DNA from: Allopusillimonas sp048270225
GTDB taxonomy: Bacteria > Pseudomonadota > Gammaproteobacteria > Burkholderiales > Burkholderiaceae_B
Direction: 5' to 3'
DNA: 64,000 nucleotides
Assembly (NCBI GenBank): GCA_048270225.1
Contig: JBLWTG010000008.1
Coordinates: 124,001-188,000 of the forward strand
The notes under the pieces are model-generated. The model did no database searches. It had not been told where the DNA came from and saw nothing but the letters and a program-made list of their open reading frames with translations. Positions within the stretch are counted from its first letter, which is position 1; each line of letters starts with the position of its first letter. Positions 43,142-52,746 of this stretch are shown here, piece by piece. The translations under genes and the position numbers were made by a program.

Positions 43142-44503
43142 ATGGCTTTTTTTCTGGACTCCCTGGATAACAGCAGGAGGCAGGAACCGCTGCCCGAAAC
43201 AAACGCGGGAACCGGCAAACAGGTGCAGGGGCTGCGCGAGCTCAATGAAAAGGTACGCGCGTTTGTTCATATCGGCGACACGCCGGTGCAGGATACAGCC
43301 ACGCAAAAACGCCCCACGGCACTCCTGGCCAACGTGCCAATTGCCGTCAAGGATCTGATAGACGTAGCAGGCATGCCTACCCGGCTGGGCAGCCGCGCTG
43401 TATCGCATGCGGCCACAAAGCACGCCGCCGTGATCACTGCACTGATCGGCGAAGGCGCTGCGATTGTGGGCAAAAGCCACACTACTGAGTTTGCCATGAG
43501 CGGTTGGGGTATCAGCCCTTTGGGGCGCCCCCTCAATCCCCTTGATGCGCAGGACACTTTGTTCACAGGCGGATCAAGCAACGGCTCGGCGTCCGCCGTC
43601 GCCGCAGGCCTGGTCCCGGCCGCACTAGGCACGGATACGGGCGGATCGGTACGAATTCCCTCTTCGTGGTGCGGCATCACCGGACTAAAGGGGTCTCCAG
43701 GCTGGGTGAGTACACAGGGTGTAGCAGCGTTGAGCCAAAGCTTTGACGTCGTTGGCCCTATGGCCCGCACAGCGCGCGATGTCGTTCTGCTATACCGCGC
43801 AATGTTGCCAACGCGTCGGCGTATGGCGCTGGAACAAACGCTCGACGCAGCAACTCAGAAAGCACTGCCCACACTGATATTCCTGGATGATGCCAGCCTG
43901 GGCACCCTGGATGCCGAGGTACTTGCGGCTTACCGGGCCGCCCAGGCGCGCTGCCAGGAAATCGGCTTTCCTACTGCCGTCGAAACGATCCCCTGCCTGT
44001 TTACAGACATGGCCGAGACATGGTCTGGCATCTCATCTGTCGAAGGCTATCTCAATAACAGGCAATGGGCGGACAACCCTTCGGCACCGCTGGAAGAAGG
44101 CGCCCGCAACAACTTACTGCAAGGCGGCACAACAGGCGTGGATGAATACTTTTCGCTGCTGAACCGTGCCCGCTGCTATCGGGAACAGATGGAAAGCCTC
44201 ATCGCACCAGGCCACGTGCTGCTGGTTCCCACCACCAGCACACCGGCAACAGCGTTGACGCAGTTCGACGGACAACGCACGCTGGGTATCTATACGCGTT
44301 TTGTCAATCTCATACAGGGTTGCGCCATCGCCGTACCGAATGGTTTGAGCGTAGACGGCAGGCCTACCTCCATGCAGTTCGTAGGAACCTATGGACAGGA
44401 TGCGGAAATATTGCATGCCGCGCTTCAATGGCAGGCCAATACGGACTGGCATGAAAAAATCCGGCAGCACCATGCCGGACAGATGCAGCAGTTGGCGGGT
44501 TGA
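43142..44503 (+). CDS. Amidase-signature hydrolase
   Basis: A 453-residue amidase with the full triad: Lys70 (IAVKDLID), cis-Ser145 (TGGSSNGSA) and nucleophile Ser169 (GTDTGGSVR), with the standard 24-residue separation of the two Ser. The C-terminal region has GCAIAVPNGLSVDGRPTSMQ, a catabolic-amidase pattern. ATG at 43142 is the most likely start; an earlier ATG at 43094 would add 16 poorly conserved residues. It follows the enolase-superfamily and broken Bug genes, all probably one operon for an amide of a hydroxy or carboxylic acid. The 184 bases between the Bug gene and this start hold nothing recognisable. Confidence 0.9.
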   Translation: MAFFLDSLDNSRRQEPLPETNAGTGKQVQGLRELNEKVRAFVHIGDTPVQDTATQKRPTALLANVPIAVKDLIDVAGMPTRLGSRAVSHAATKHAAVITALIGEGAAIVGKSHTTEFAMSGWGISPLGRPLNPLDAQDTLFTGGSSNGSASAVAAGLVPAALGTDTGGSVRIPSSWCGITGLKGSPGWVSTQGVAALSQSFDVVGPMARTARDVVLLYRAMLPTRRRMALEQTLDAATQKALPTLIFLDDASLGTLDAEVLAAYRAAQARCQEIGFPTAVETIPCLFTDMAETWSGISSVEGYLNNRQWADNPSAPLEEGARNNLLQGGTTGVDEYFSLLNRARCYREQMESLIAPGHVLLVPTTSTPATALTQFDGQRTLGIYTRFVNLIQGCAIAVPNGLSVDGRPTSMQFVGTYGQDAEILHAALQWQANTDWHEKIRQHHAGQMQQLAG

Positions 44504-44518
44504 GGCTTGCCTGCGGCG

Positions 44519-45088
44519 CTACGCCGGCGTCGGGTCACAGACCGTGAAAACGGTCTGATGCGTCTTTTGAAAATCGATAAACGCTGTCTGCGCCGGCTTA
44601 TCGCCGCCCGCCAGATGGCGCTCTATCTCGCTCTGCGTGTCGCGGTCCGTAATAAAGGCAAGATCAATAAAATCCGCGCCAACCGGAAACCGCGCAAGCG
44701 AATGCCAGACATTTCGCCATAGCAGCACGCCATGGTTTCCTTCTATATAGAAGGCCTTGACCTGCTTGGGTGTGAATCCTTCATCCTCTGCACTGTCAAC
44801 GCCAACCACCATGATGTATGGCGTTCCGCCCAGAGGAAAGAAGCATTGCGTCACCTGCAGATGCTTTTCCATCACCGAGAAATTTCTACCCTTGTCGTGA
44901 TACCGGTTAAACATAATCTGCGGTTGCGAGGACGACTCGAAGGGCAAGTCCCAGGACTCGACGGCGCCCGACGCCAGATTAGCCGCCGTGTTCTCGGGAC
45001 GCCTGACTATTCTCCCGTACGGAGCGAAGGAAGCATCATCGGCGGTTTCACCATGAAGCATCACCGTCTTGGCGCTGCATGTATCCAT
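44519..45088 (-). CDS. Ureidoglycolate lyase family (AllA-like) protein
   Basis: A 189-residue cupin-like protein of the AllA family. The core shows EKHLQVTQCFFPLGGTPYIM near residue 75 and the metal-site-like VLLWRNVWHSLARFPVG near 125. AllA releases urea from ureidoglycolate to leave glyoxylate in purine catabolism; here no other allantoin genes are nearby, so another amido- or ureido-acid is possible. GAGG lies eight bases before the ATG at 45088. It follows the TRAP permease gene by 69 bases and is convergent with the amidase gene. Confidence 0.82.
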   Translation of the reverse strand: MDTCSAKTVMLHGETADDASFAPYGRIVRRPENTAANLASGAVESWDLPFESSSQPQIMFNRYHDKGRNFSVMEKHLQVTQCFFPLGGTPYIMVVGVDSAEDEGFTPKQVKAFYIEGNHGVLLWRNVWHSLARFPVGADFIDLAFITDRDTQSEIERHLAGGDKPAQTAFIDFQKTHQTVFTVCDPTPA

Positions 45089-45157
45089 TTGCGTATCCTC
45101 ACACAAAACAAAGAAAATTCCATCTGCGTGCTGGCGCTCTGCCGGCAGTGTCAAGCC

Positions 45158-46447
45158 CTACGATACTGAAAACTGGGATGGCAGCCACAGCACCAGATCC
45201 GGTACGAACAACATGATCAACAGCATCAACAACAGAATCATGCAAAACGGCAATGCGCCGTAGATCACATCAATAAATCTCCCCTCTCCGCGAATGCTGT
45301 GTACCACGAACAGGTTGATGCCGAACGGAGGTGTCAGTTGGCCCATCTCGCAGAGCATGATCAGCACAACGCCAAACCAGATGGGATCGAATCCCATGGC
45401 GACCACAATGGGGACCGTCAAAGGCGCTGTGGTTACCAGCATCGCAAGCGTGTCCATGAAGCAGCCCAGCAGGATGTAGAAGAGAATAATGGCAAGCATT
45501 GTTCCCATGGCAGACAGGTCAAGGCCGGTCACGAACTGCACCAAAGCGGTCGTCAGGCCGATCGACGACAGGACAAAATTCAGGAAAAACGCAGACAGTG
45601 TGATGAGAATAATCATGCCTGTCGTGCGCATAGTCGATTCAAAGGCACGGCGCAGCGTGACTACGCTCAAACCGCCCTTGAACCATGCCAGTAACAACGC
45701 AGCGACCACTCCCAGTGCAGCGGATTCGCTGGCCGTCGCAATACCGCCGTAGATGACGCCAATCACCAGCACAAAAATTCCCAACGGCGGCAACAGATGC
45801 GGCAGGCTTTCCATGCGCTCTCGCCAGCTTACGGTACTGCGTTCGCCGGCCAGGCCTGGACGTACCAGACTAACGCCAACGATCAGCAAAACGAACAGGC
45901 TCGTCAGCAATAACGCCGGCACGGTAGCGGCAAGATAGAGTTTTGGCACGGAGACATTGGCGATCAACGCAAAGACGATCATGTTGATCGATGGCGGAAT
46001 CAGGATGCCCAGCGTTCCGCCGGCAGCAATGGAGCCAAGAAACAGCGGTGCGTTATAGCCGCCCTTGCGCTGCTCTGGCAGCGCCAACGTGGAGATGGTA
46101 GCGGCCGTTGCAACACTGGAGCCGCTGGTGGCGGAGAACAGCGCGGACGCGCCGATGTTGGCATTCAGCAGACCACCAGGCAACCAGGACACCCACTTGG
46201 ACACCGCACCATACATGCGCCCAGCCACCCCGGAACAGACCAGCAGCTCACCCATCAGGACATAAAGCGGAATAGCAACCAGCAGAAACTCGGCACTTGA
46301 ACCCCAGGCAAGCTCCCCGATGGCATTTGCCAGCGGCAATGGCGAATACAGCTGCGCCAACGCGAGCCCCAGGATGCCGACACTGGCTGCAGCGGCAACG
46401 CTCAACGCAAGCAAACCCAACAGAATAATAACGGTCGTAGACAACAT
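45158..46447 (-). CDS. TRAP transporter large permease (DctM family)
   Basis: A 429-residue inner-membrane protein with about 12 hydrophobic segments. The family pattern is visible: GSSAEFLLVAIPLYVLMGELL near residue 45, PPSINMIVFALIANVS near 150 and the LPFGINLFVVHS-like TPPFGINLFVVHSI near 380. It forms the Na+-driven channel of a TRAP system with the small subunit just upstream (3-base gap). AGGAGA precedes the ATG. Confidence 0.93.
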   Translation of the reverse strand: MLSTTVIILLGLLALSVAAAASVGILGLALAQLYSPLPLANAIGELAWGSSAEFLLVAIPLYVLMGELLVCSGVAGRMYGAVSKWVSWLPGGLLNANIGASALFSATSGSSVATAATISTLALPEQRKGGYNAPLFLGSIAAGGTLGILIPPSINMIVFALIANVSVPKLYLAATVPALLLTSLFVLLIVGVSLVRPGLAGERSTVSWRERMESLPHLLPPLGIFVLVIGVIYGGIATASESAALGVVAALLLAWFKGGLSVVTLRRAFESTMRTTGMIILITLSAFFLNFVLSSIGLTTALVQFVTGLDLSAMGTMLAIILFYILLGCFMDTLAMLVTTAPLTVPIVVAMGFDPIWFGVVLIMLCEMGQLTPPFGINLFVVHSIRGEGRFIDVIYGALPFCMILLLMLLIMLFVPDLVLWLPSQFSVS

Positions 46448-46450
46448 GGC

Positions 46451-47074
46451 TTATTTCTCCTGGGCATCCTGTGATGGCGCCGCGGAATGCGCCCTCTCTT
46501 CAGTCTGTACTTCCTCACTGATCTCCTCCTCGACAGAGTTGATGCCGATCAATCCGCCGATCTGCCGCAACCTGCGTCTGGCCAACAGATAAAGCGCGCA
46601 GGAAAACAGCACGACAATGGTCACCAGAAAGAATAGATAACCCGCGAACCATAAAGACTGAGGAATCCACTGGGGAACCTGCAAAGGCGTGTTCGACACA
46701 GCATTGAAAGCAATGGAATCGGACAACACCTGCCAGGCGTGATATGTGAGTACGCCGATGAATACCCCAAGGCATGCCAGGGCAAACAGATCAAGCGCAA
46801 TACGTACGCACTGCGGCATGTGGGTGTAGAGAACATCCACTCTGATATGCGAGCGGCGCAAAAGGGTAATGGGAAATGCCCAGGCGCTGACAATCGCCAG
46901 CACATAGCCCGCGATTTCATCCGAGCCTCCCATGGTCCACCCAGTGAACTTGCGCATCAGCAGATCGACAACGATCAGCCCAGAAGCCACCAGCAGACAG
47001 GCGCCGCCTATCCATACGCCGCAGCCGGCAAACTTGTTCAATGCGCGTACCGGCGCCAACGTTTCTTGTTTCAT
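46451..47074 (-). CDS. TRAP transporter small permease (DctQ family)
   Basis: A 207-residue protein with four membrane helices (about 22-44, 60-78, 90-112, 140-165) and the conserved ELAxY-like DEIAGYVLAIVSAWAFP stretch. It joins the receptor and DctM-type channel of the TRAP importer. A charged C-terminal tail (EEEISEEVQTEER) is longer than usual. It starts 31 bases after the receptor gene. Confidence 0.9.
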   Translation of the reverse strand: MKQETLAPVRALNKFAGCGVWIGGACLLVASGLIVVDLLMRKFTGWTMGGSDEIAGYVLAIVSAWAFPITLLRRSHIRVDVLYTHMPQCVRIALDLFALACLGVFIGVLTYHAWQVLSDSIAFNAVSNTPLQVPQWIPQSLWFAGYLFFLVTIVVLFSCALYLLARRRLRQIGGLIGINSVEEEISEEVQTEERAHSAAPSQDAQEK

Positions 47075-47104
47075 GGAAAGCCCCCTGCCCTGTCAGCCGC
47101 TATA

Positions 47105-48139
47105 TCAATTGATGGCAACGCCAGCCGCTTTTCCTGCCGTTTCGTTCCACTCGCGAACGCAGTCTGCACCACAACGCTTGCCCCATTGCTCGGCAATGTT
47201 CTGCGCAATGCCGCGCAAGGTTTTACGCTCCTGCTCTGTGGGGGCTGCCGCCTGCATATTGGCCTTGTCGTGAATCTCGCATTCGCCCTTGCCCGTATTG
47301 CAGGCAAGCGCAAACTCGTTTTCCCGCTTGGTCTCTTCCCATAGCCTATCCTCCAGCCGCTGCGACTGCTGTTCCAGTAAGGCCTGCACAGACGGATCCA
47401 GCTTCTTCCACCGCTTAAGGCCTATACCATAGAATCCGACAGACCAGTCAATCGGCAGGTTGTACAGATTATTGGCCACCTCATACCATTTGGCTGCATT
47501 GCCTGAACCAATGCCAGTCACCGCGCAGTCGATCACCCCTGTTTGCAGGGCAGTCACGACTTCAGCAAAGGGCAAGGTCACCGGACTCCCGCCCAGTGCA
47601 GTGACATAGTCGGCCATATTCCGACCTCTTGTTCGGATCTTGCGCCCCTTGAGATCACTCAACTGCTTGACCGGTTCGCGGCAGAAGAACACCTGCGCCG
47701 TGTACGCTACCGTTGCCAGCAACTTGATGCCATGACGTTCGCGCATGCGCTTGTCCAGCACAGGACGGTAAGCCTGGGCGATCTTGCGGGCGGTATCGAT
47801 ATCCGGAGCCATACCAGGCAGATCCACCCCTTCGAACATGGCATCATCACTGCTGACGTAAGCAAACACCCCCATGCCTATGTCAATTGCGCCGGCACGC
47901 ATCAGGCGCACCACCTCAGGCCCTTTCAGTCCGCTTTCCGCCAATCCCGACAAGTCTGCCGTCACGCGTCCATTGGACGCTTCGGGCAGGGTCTTTTCCC
48001 AGAACGGCTTCTCGACAGCACCAAATGTGTAGTTGTGACTGCCGCCGCCCACCACCTTAAAGTGAGTCTCGGGCAATTCCGCTGCGACAGCACCAAGATG
48101 CACAGCCGCCATCATCAACATGCATACGATTTTCTTCAT
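47105..48139 (-). CDS. TRAP transporter periplasmic receptor (DctP family)
   Basis: A 344-residue extracytoplasmic receptor with signal peptide (IVCMLMMAAVHLGAVAA). The DctP marks are GLKGPEVVRLMRAGAIDIG near residue 85 and the carboxylate-binding Arg in GRKIRTRGRNMADYVTALG near 180, followed by FAEVVTALQTGVIDCAVTG. GGAG precedes the ATG at 48139. The receptor would deliver an organic acid for the AllA-like and RraA-like proteins encoded on either side. Confidence 0.93.
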   Translation of the reverse strand: MKKIVCMLMMAAVHLGAVAAELPETHFKVVGGGSHNYTFGAVEKPFWEKTLPEASNGRVTADLSGLAESGLKGPEVVRLMRAGAIDIGMGVFAYVSSDDAMFEGVDLPGMAPDIDTARKIAQAYRPVLDKRMRERHGIKLLATVAYTAQVFFCREPVKQLSDLKGRKIRTRGRNMADYVTALGGSPVTLPFAEVVTALQTGVIDCAVTGIGSGNAAKWYEVANNLYNLPIDWSVGFYGIGLKRWKKLDPSVQALLEQQSQRLEDRLWEETKRENEFALACNTGKGECEIHDKANMQAAAPTEQERKTLRGIAQNIAEQWGKRCGADCVREWNETAGKAAGVAIN

Positions 48140-48261
48140 GATGCTTTCTCCATACTTGCAGGCAATATATTGAATAAACATGTAAACGCCATGCCGGCCC
48201 ATCCCGGACGACAGGCTTCCTTCATCCACGGACGGATCGACAGACAGCCCGTACTCGCTGC

Positions 48262-48936
48262 CTATGCTGCAGGCGCGACGGTGTTCCTATCTATGGTGGC
48301 GCGGGAACCGACAATATCTGGAAACTTTTCGCCCGCGCGCAAACGCTCCAGAGTGATTTTTTCTTGCTCCTGAAAGGCAATCGCCTCCCGGGCAGCCGAA
48401 AAAATGTGAGATCTTGGCAGTACCAGCACACCATTCTCGTCGGCCAGCACAGCATCTCCCGGATGCACCACCACACCGCCACAACAGACCGGGCCGCAGA
48501 ACTCTCCATCCAGTCCAAGAACCCGGGTCGTTACAACGGAAGGACCGCGCGACCATACAGGCACGCCATGCTGGCGCAGCTCGCCGAGGTCAGTTACCAA
48601 TCCATCCACGATCAGTGCAGCCACACCAGCCTGGCGCGCCGCGTAAGCCATGGCTCCGCCGAATGCCGCCGTTACCGCCTCGCCGCAACGGTCAATCACG
48701 AGAATGTCTCCGGCTCGCGCACAGCCCATCGCATGATGCAAAATGCCGCCGTCCGTGCCAGGCATACGCACGGTGACAGCCGTACCCGCTACCCGGATAT
48801 CCTGGCTATGCGCCCGGATGCCCGCATCCATAAGGCCTATCGTACGAAAATGCCCTACGGTGGCGGGCTCTGCGCGAGCTAGCAATGCAAGCTCCGACGC
48901 GGGGATAGCCTGGGGCAAGGGGTGAATCAGATACAT
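48262..48936 (-). CDS. RraA-like protein (HMG aldolase / oxaloacetate decarboxylase family)
   Basis: A 224-residue RraA-fold protein, the family that holds 4-hydroxy-4-methyl-2-oxoglutarate aldolase and RNase E inhibitor RraA. The Gly-rich signature is AAFGGAMAYAARQAGVAALIVDG near residue 105. At the usual DG-X2-RD motif it reads DGLVTDLGEL, so the conserved Arg is Thr, which argues against ordinary aldolase activity. The end has VHPGDAVLADENGVLVLP, the metal-site loop. ATG at 48936 is the first start that gives this conserved domain; the longer open frame is not conserved. It is the first gene of the TRAP operon and faces a LysR gene divergently. Confidence 0.85.
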   Translation of the reverse strand: MYLIHPLPQAIPASELALLARAEPATVGHFRTIGLMDAGIRAHSQDIRVAGTAVTVRMPGTDGGILHHAMGCARAGDILVIDRCGEAVTAAFGGAMAYAARQAGVAALIVDGLVTDLGELRQHGVPVWSRGPSVVTTRVLGLDGEFCGPVCCGGVVVHPGDAVLADENGVLVLPRSHIFSAAREAIAFQEQEKITLERLRAGEKFPDIVGSRATIDRNTVAPAA

Positions 48937-48989
48937 GCGAAACGTGTCACTATAATGAAAGAAAAAGGAACTAAGTAAAGCCGAGGGCA

Positions 48990-49000
48990 GCGTATCACGC
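48990..49000. promoter_or_regulatory. Short inverted repeat between RraA-like and LysR genes
   Basis: GCGT-ATC-ACGC is a perfect 4-base inverted repeat about 60 bases before each divergent start. It could be a LysR-type operator, but the repeat is short and lacks the ideal T-N11-A frame. Confidence 0.25.
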
Positions 49001-49056
49001 AGCCTTCCGCACCTAATAATCGAAAATCCCCGCGCACTTGAGAGAAATTCCTTATC

Positions 49057-49962
49057 ATGCGGATAACCCTTAGTCAGTTGGAAGCCTTTTACTGGGCGGC
49101 GCATCTGGGTAGCATTCATGCGGCAGCCCGGCATTTGCACCTTTCGCAACCGGCTGTTTCCGCGCGTATCCGAGAGCTGGAGACCACGCTCGAAGCCCAA
49201 CTGTTCGAGCGCACGCGCCAGCGCGTCACCCTCACCGAAACCGGCATGGCTTCCCTTCGCTACGCAGAGCAGGCCTTGCATAGCAGCCGCCAGCTTGAGC
49301 ATTTCCGGAAAAGCCGCAGTCCCTCCGAGAAACTGCGCCTTGGCGCCGACGAATGCTCAGCAACCGTCGGCCTGACGGCCGTGATCACGAAAATCAAGGA
49401 ACACTTTCCCTCGCTGGAACTGGAAATCACCGTAGATGTGGGCGCCGTGCTGAATCAAAAGCTCAATGCAAAAGAGCTCGATATCGCCTTGTTGACCAAC
49501 CCGTCCACTGGTCCGGAAACTACCGATAGTTTCATTGGATGGATGCCGTTTGCCTGGGTAGCCTCGCCATCCACGCCCATTCACACAAATCCATTCCGAC
49601 CGAGGGACGCCCTCGGCATGACCATCGCCACACACTCCGCGCCCTCCACCCTTCACGCCGTGGTCGAAAACTGGCTCAGCAGCGGCGGCGCCGAGGTCCA
49701 CGCACTCAGTACGAGCAATTCACTGGCACTGATTTCCAAACTGACCGCAGCAGGTCATGCCATCGCGATACTGCCCCTGCCTTTGCTGCAGGAAATGCTG
49801 GCAACAGGCGTGGTTCGCACATTACCGTGCGACCCTCCCATCGAACCCGCGCGCTTTTACATTTCGTACATGACAGCGGCACAAGGCTCAGGCATCGAAG
49901 CCATCGTCGAGTTGGCGCGCGACACTCTGCTTCGCCTGAACTTCCTGACAATAGATCGCTAG
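49057..49962 (+). CDS. LysR-family transcriptional regulator
   Basis: A 301-residue regulator with recognition helix HLHLSQPAVSARIRELETTL (core LSQPAVSARIRELE) near residue 27. The effector domain starts near residue 90. It is divergent from the RraA-TRAP-AllA operon and probably its regulator. The second LysR gene starts 27 bases after its stop, so the two are cotranscribed. Confidence 0.92.
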   Translation: MRITLSQLEAFYWAAHLGSIHAAARHLHLSQPAVSARIRELETTLEAQLFERTRQRVTLTETGMASLRYAEQALHSSRQLEHFRKSRSPSEKLRLGADECSATVGLTAVITKIKEHFPSLELEITVDVGAVLNQKLNAKELDIALLTNPSTGPETTDSFIGWMPFAWVASPSTPIHTNPFRPRDALGMTIATHSAPSTLHAVVENWLSSGGAEVHALSTSNSLALISKLTAAGHAIAILPLPLLQEMLATGVVRTLPCDPPIEPARFYISYMTAAQGSGIEAIVELARDTLLRLNFLTIDR

Positions 49963-49989
49963 ACCGATCAGCCTTACGAACGAACACAC

Positions 49990-50964
49990 ATGACACCCCT
50001 GCCCATTCCAGCCTCGGTCCAGTCCATCATTTCCCGCCTGCGGCTGCGGCAGCTCAAGCTGTTGATAGCACTGGAGGAACACGGCACGCTTAACCGCGCC
50101 GCCGAAGACCTTGCCATCAGCCAGCCAGGCGCGACCAAATCGCTCAACGAGCTCGAAGCGCTTTTCAATGCAAAACTGTTCGAACGGACACCACAAGGCC
50201 TGGTGGCCAACGACCTGGGGCGCTGCGTCACACGATATGCGCGCCTGATACAAAGCGATCTCGCGCACATGCGCGAAGAAATGGCAGGCATCATGCAGGG
50301 CACTGGCGGGCATCTCGCACTGGGCGCCATCACCGGCGCCATCCCCTTTCTTTCACTGGTATTGGCGAGGCTTAGCAGCGCCCAGCCCGAACTGTCCATC
50401 ACCATAACCGAAAGCACCAGCGACCAATTGCTGGAGCAGCTTGACGATGGCAGGCTGGAGCTCGTCTTCTGCCATACTCAGACCAGCCCACGCCCCGACG
50501 TCTACCGTCGCCTGGGCAGCTACAGCGATCAGATGGTGCTGGTCACCAACCCCAGGCATCCCCTGGCGGGCCGTGACGCGATTCAGCTAAAGGACCTGAC
50601 CGATTTCCGCTGGATCGTCTACCCGGAAGGCACGCCCATGCGCTTTGCGCTGGAACAGGCATTCTCTCGCGCCGGACTGCCATTTCCCCGTCCTCTCGTC
50701 GAAACGAGTTCGGCATTCTCGCAGCTCTACCTGCTACACGAAAATCCCACGATGATCGCCCAGGTGCCGTTTCGGGTCGCCAAATTCGGCGCCAAGCTCG
50801 GCATGGCGCAAAAACTCCCTTACGAGGTCGACTCAAGCAGTCTGGCCCACGAACTTCTCATGCGCAAATCGGCGCCGCTCTCACCTGCGGCAACGCTATT
50901 TCTGCAGGAAATCGAGCGGCACGAGGCCAGCCTGCTGCCTCCTATCGCGGCACACGCCCTATAA
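49990..50964 (+). CDS. LysR-family transcriptional regulator
   Basis: A 324-residue LysR protein of the GbpR/CynR-like style: an N-terminal extension of about 15 residues, then RQLKLLIALEEHGTLNRAAE and ISQPGATKSLNELEALF. It lies tail-to-head after another LysR gene and 138 bases upstream of an aldehyde dehydrogenase gene it may control. The 138-base gap has a GC-rich stretch but no clear operator. Confidence 0.92.
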   Translation: MTPLPIPASVQSIISRLRLRQLKLLIALEEHGTLNRAAEDLAISQPGATKSLNELEALFNAKLFERTPQGLVANDLGRCVTRYARLIQSDLAHMREEMAGIMQGTGGHLALGAITGAIPFLSLVLARLSSAQPELSITITESTSDQLLEQLDDGRLELVFCHTQTSPRPDVYRRLGSYSDQMVLVTNPRHPLAGRDAIQLKDLTDFRWIVYPEGTPMRFALEQAFSRAGLPFPRPLVETSSAFSQLYLLHENPTMIAQVPFRVAKFGAKLGMAQKLPYEVDSSSLAHELLMRKSAPLSPAATLFLQEIERHEASLLPPIAAHAL

Positions 50965-51102
50965 GCGGCAGGCATGCCCCTATAGCAAGAAGCAATCACG
51001 GCGCTTCGCACGATCCCTACAATATATGTTTGTTGCGAGGCGCGGCGGGAACGCTGCGCCGCCACGCTTCTTCCCCCGCTTTTCTTCAGGTGATCACGCT
51101 CC

Positions 51103-52674
51103 ATGAATATCACAGGCCAAATGCTGATCGGCTCCCAGGACGTCACGGGAACCAGATCTGCCATACACGGTATCAACCCCTCGAACAACGAAACACTGGA
51201 GCCGGCCTTTCTTGGCGGCACCGAACAAGACGTTGAACGCGCATGTTCCCTTGCCCGTTCGGCTTTCTCGAGCTACCGCAAGACTAGCCCCGAACAGCGC
51301 GCCCGCTTTCTTGAATGCATTGCCACCCATATCGAAGGACTGGGTGATGCGCTGATCGAACGCGCCCAGCAAGAGTCCGGCTTGCCGGCCGCGCGCCTGC
51401 AAGGCGAACGCGGACGCACCACCGGCCAGCTGAGAATGTTTGCTCAGGAAGTACGTGCTGGTCGATGGCTGGATGCGCGGATCGACAACGCCCTGCCAGA
51501 ACGCAAACCCCTGCCGCGCAGCGATTTGCGTCTGCAGTACATTTCCGTAGGCCCAGTCGCCGTTTTCGGCGCAAGCAATTTCCCACTGGCCTTCTCGGTG
51601 GCCGGCGGCGATACAGCTGCCGCACTGGCCGCCGGCTCACCGGTTGTCGTCAAGGGCCACTCCGCACACCCGGGCACCTCCGAAATGGTCGGTCGTGCTG
51701 TCCGCGCCGCAGTGCAGGAATGCGACCTGCCAGAAGGCGTGTTTTCCCTGCTGTTCGGCTCTGGTCGGGAAATCGGCCAAACACTCGTCAAACACCCGGC
51801 AATCAAGGCAGTGGCATTCACAGGTTCGCGCGCCGCCGGTGTTGCACTGATGAACACCGCCGCGGCACGGCCCGAACCTATTCCTGTCTTTGCCGAAATG
51901 AGCAGCATCAATCCGGTGCTGCTGTTGCCTGCCGCATTGCGTGCACGCGCCGAATCCCTGGGAACGGCTTTTTCCGCTTCACTGACCATGGGCGCGGGAC
52001 AGTTCTGCACCAACCCAGGGCTTGTCATCGGGCTAAAGTCGCCCGAGCTGGATCAATTCATTGCCTCGGCCTCCAAGGCGGTGACACAGGCCGATAGCGC
52101 CACCATGCTCACACCCGGCATCCATGAAGCCTACCTGAAGTCGCGCCAGCAGCTCAAAGATCACGCTGCCGTCGCCGTCATCGCAGACGGCCGTGAAAAC
52201 ACAGCGCAGCAGAACCAGTGCCAGGCAACGCTGCTCCGCACCGATGCACAATCCTTCATCGCCGATCCGCATGGACTGGGCATCGAGATCTTCGGATCCA
52301 CGTCGCTGGTCATCGCATGTGACGATGAAGCGCAAATGCTCCAGGTGATCGAGTGTCTTGAAGGCCAGTTGACTGCCACCCTCCAGATGGAGTCAGGTGA
52401 GGATGGCGAACTCGCCGTCCGTCTCATCGACGCCCTGGAACTCAAGGTTGGCCGCATTCTCGTCAATGGCTTCCCTACCGGCGTCGAAGTATGCAACGCC
52501 ATGGTCCACGGCGGCCCCTTTCCCGCAACCTCGGACAGCCGCTCGACCTCGGTCGGCACGGCCGCGATCTATCGCTTCCTGCGCCCTGTCTGCTACCAGG
52601 ACATGCCAGATGCGCTGCTCCCGCCAGCGCTGCAGAATGAGAATCCGTTCGGGATTCCGCGTCTGGAAAGCTGA
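51103..52674 (+). CDS. Aldehyde dehydrogenase, alpha-ketoglutarate semialdehyde (2,5-dioxovalerate) type
   Basis: A 523-residue NAD(P)+-dependent dehydrogenase. Catalytic Cys302 is in GAGQFCTNPG and the general base Glu265 in PVFAEMSSINP; the cofactor region is GASNFPLAFSVAGGDTAAAL near residue 156. Length, the FAEMSSINPV motif and the C-terminal AMVHGGPFPATSD segment match the KGSADH/2,5-dioxovalerate dehydrogenase group (arabinose, glucarate, hydroxyproline pathways). It would form 2-oxoglutarate from an aldehyde, which the 2-oxoglutarate dioxygenases in this window could use. AGGTGA precedes the ATG. Confidence 0.88.
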   Translation: MNITGQMLIGSQDVTGTRSAIHGINPSNNETLEPAFLGGTEQDVERACSLARSAFSSYRKTSPEQRARFLECIATHIEGLGDALIERAQQESGLPAARLQGERGRTTGQLRMFAQEVRAGRWLDARIDNALPERKPLPRSDLRLQYISVGPVAVFGASNFPLAFSVAGGDTAAALAAGSPVVVKGHSAHPGTSEMVGRAVRAAVQECDLPEGVFSLLFGSGREIGQTLVKHPAIKAVAFTGSRAAGVALMNTAAARPEPIPVFAEMSSINPVLLLPAALRARAESLGTAFSASLTMGAGQFCTNPGLVIGLKSPELDQFIASASKAVTQADSATMLTPGIHEAYLKSRQQLKDHAAVAVIADGRENTAQQNQCQATLLRTDAQSFIADPHGLGIEIFGSTSLVIACDDEAQMLQVIECLEGQLTATLQMESGEDGELAVRLIDALELKVGRILVNGFPTGVEVCNAMVHGGPFPATSDSRSTSVGTAAIYRFLRPVCYQDMPDALLPPALQNENPFGIPRLES

Positions 52675-52746
52675 TGCTCGTTCACGACGCCTGCCTAAGG
52701 CATGGCGTCGAACAGCTATGCCTGCAGAAATCCTCCCATACGGTGC

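Noticed and set aside
48937..49302. Long in-frame extension of the RraA-like protein upstream of 48936
   Set aside because: It is antisense to the LysR start region, has no family similarity, and the conserved RraA domain begins right after the ATG at 48936.
51030..51075. GC-rich imperfect inverted repeat before the aldehyde dehydrogenase gene
   Set aside because: The arms do not pair well enough, and G+C-rich stretches form such repeats by chance here.
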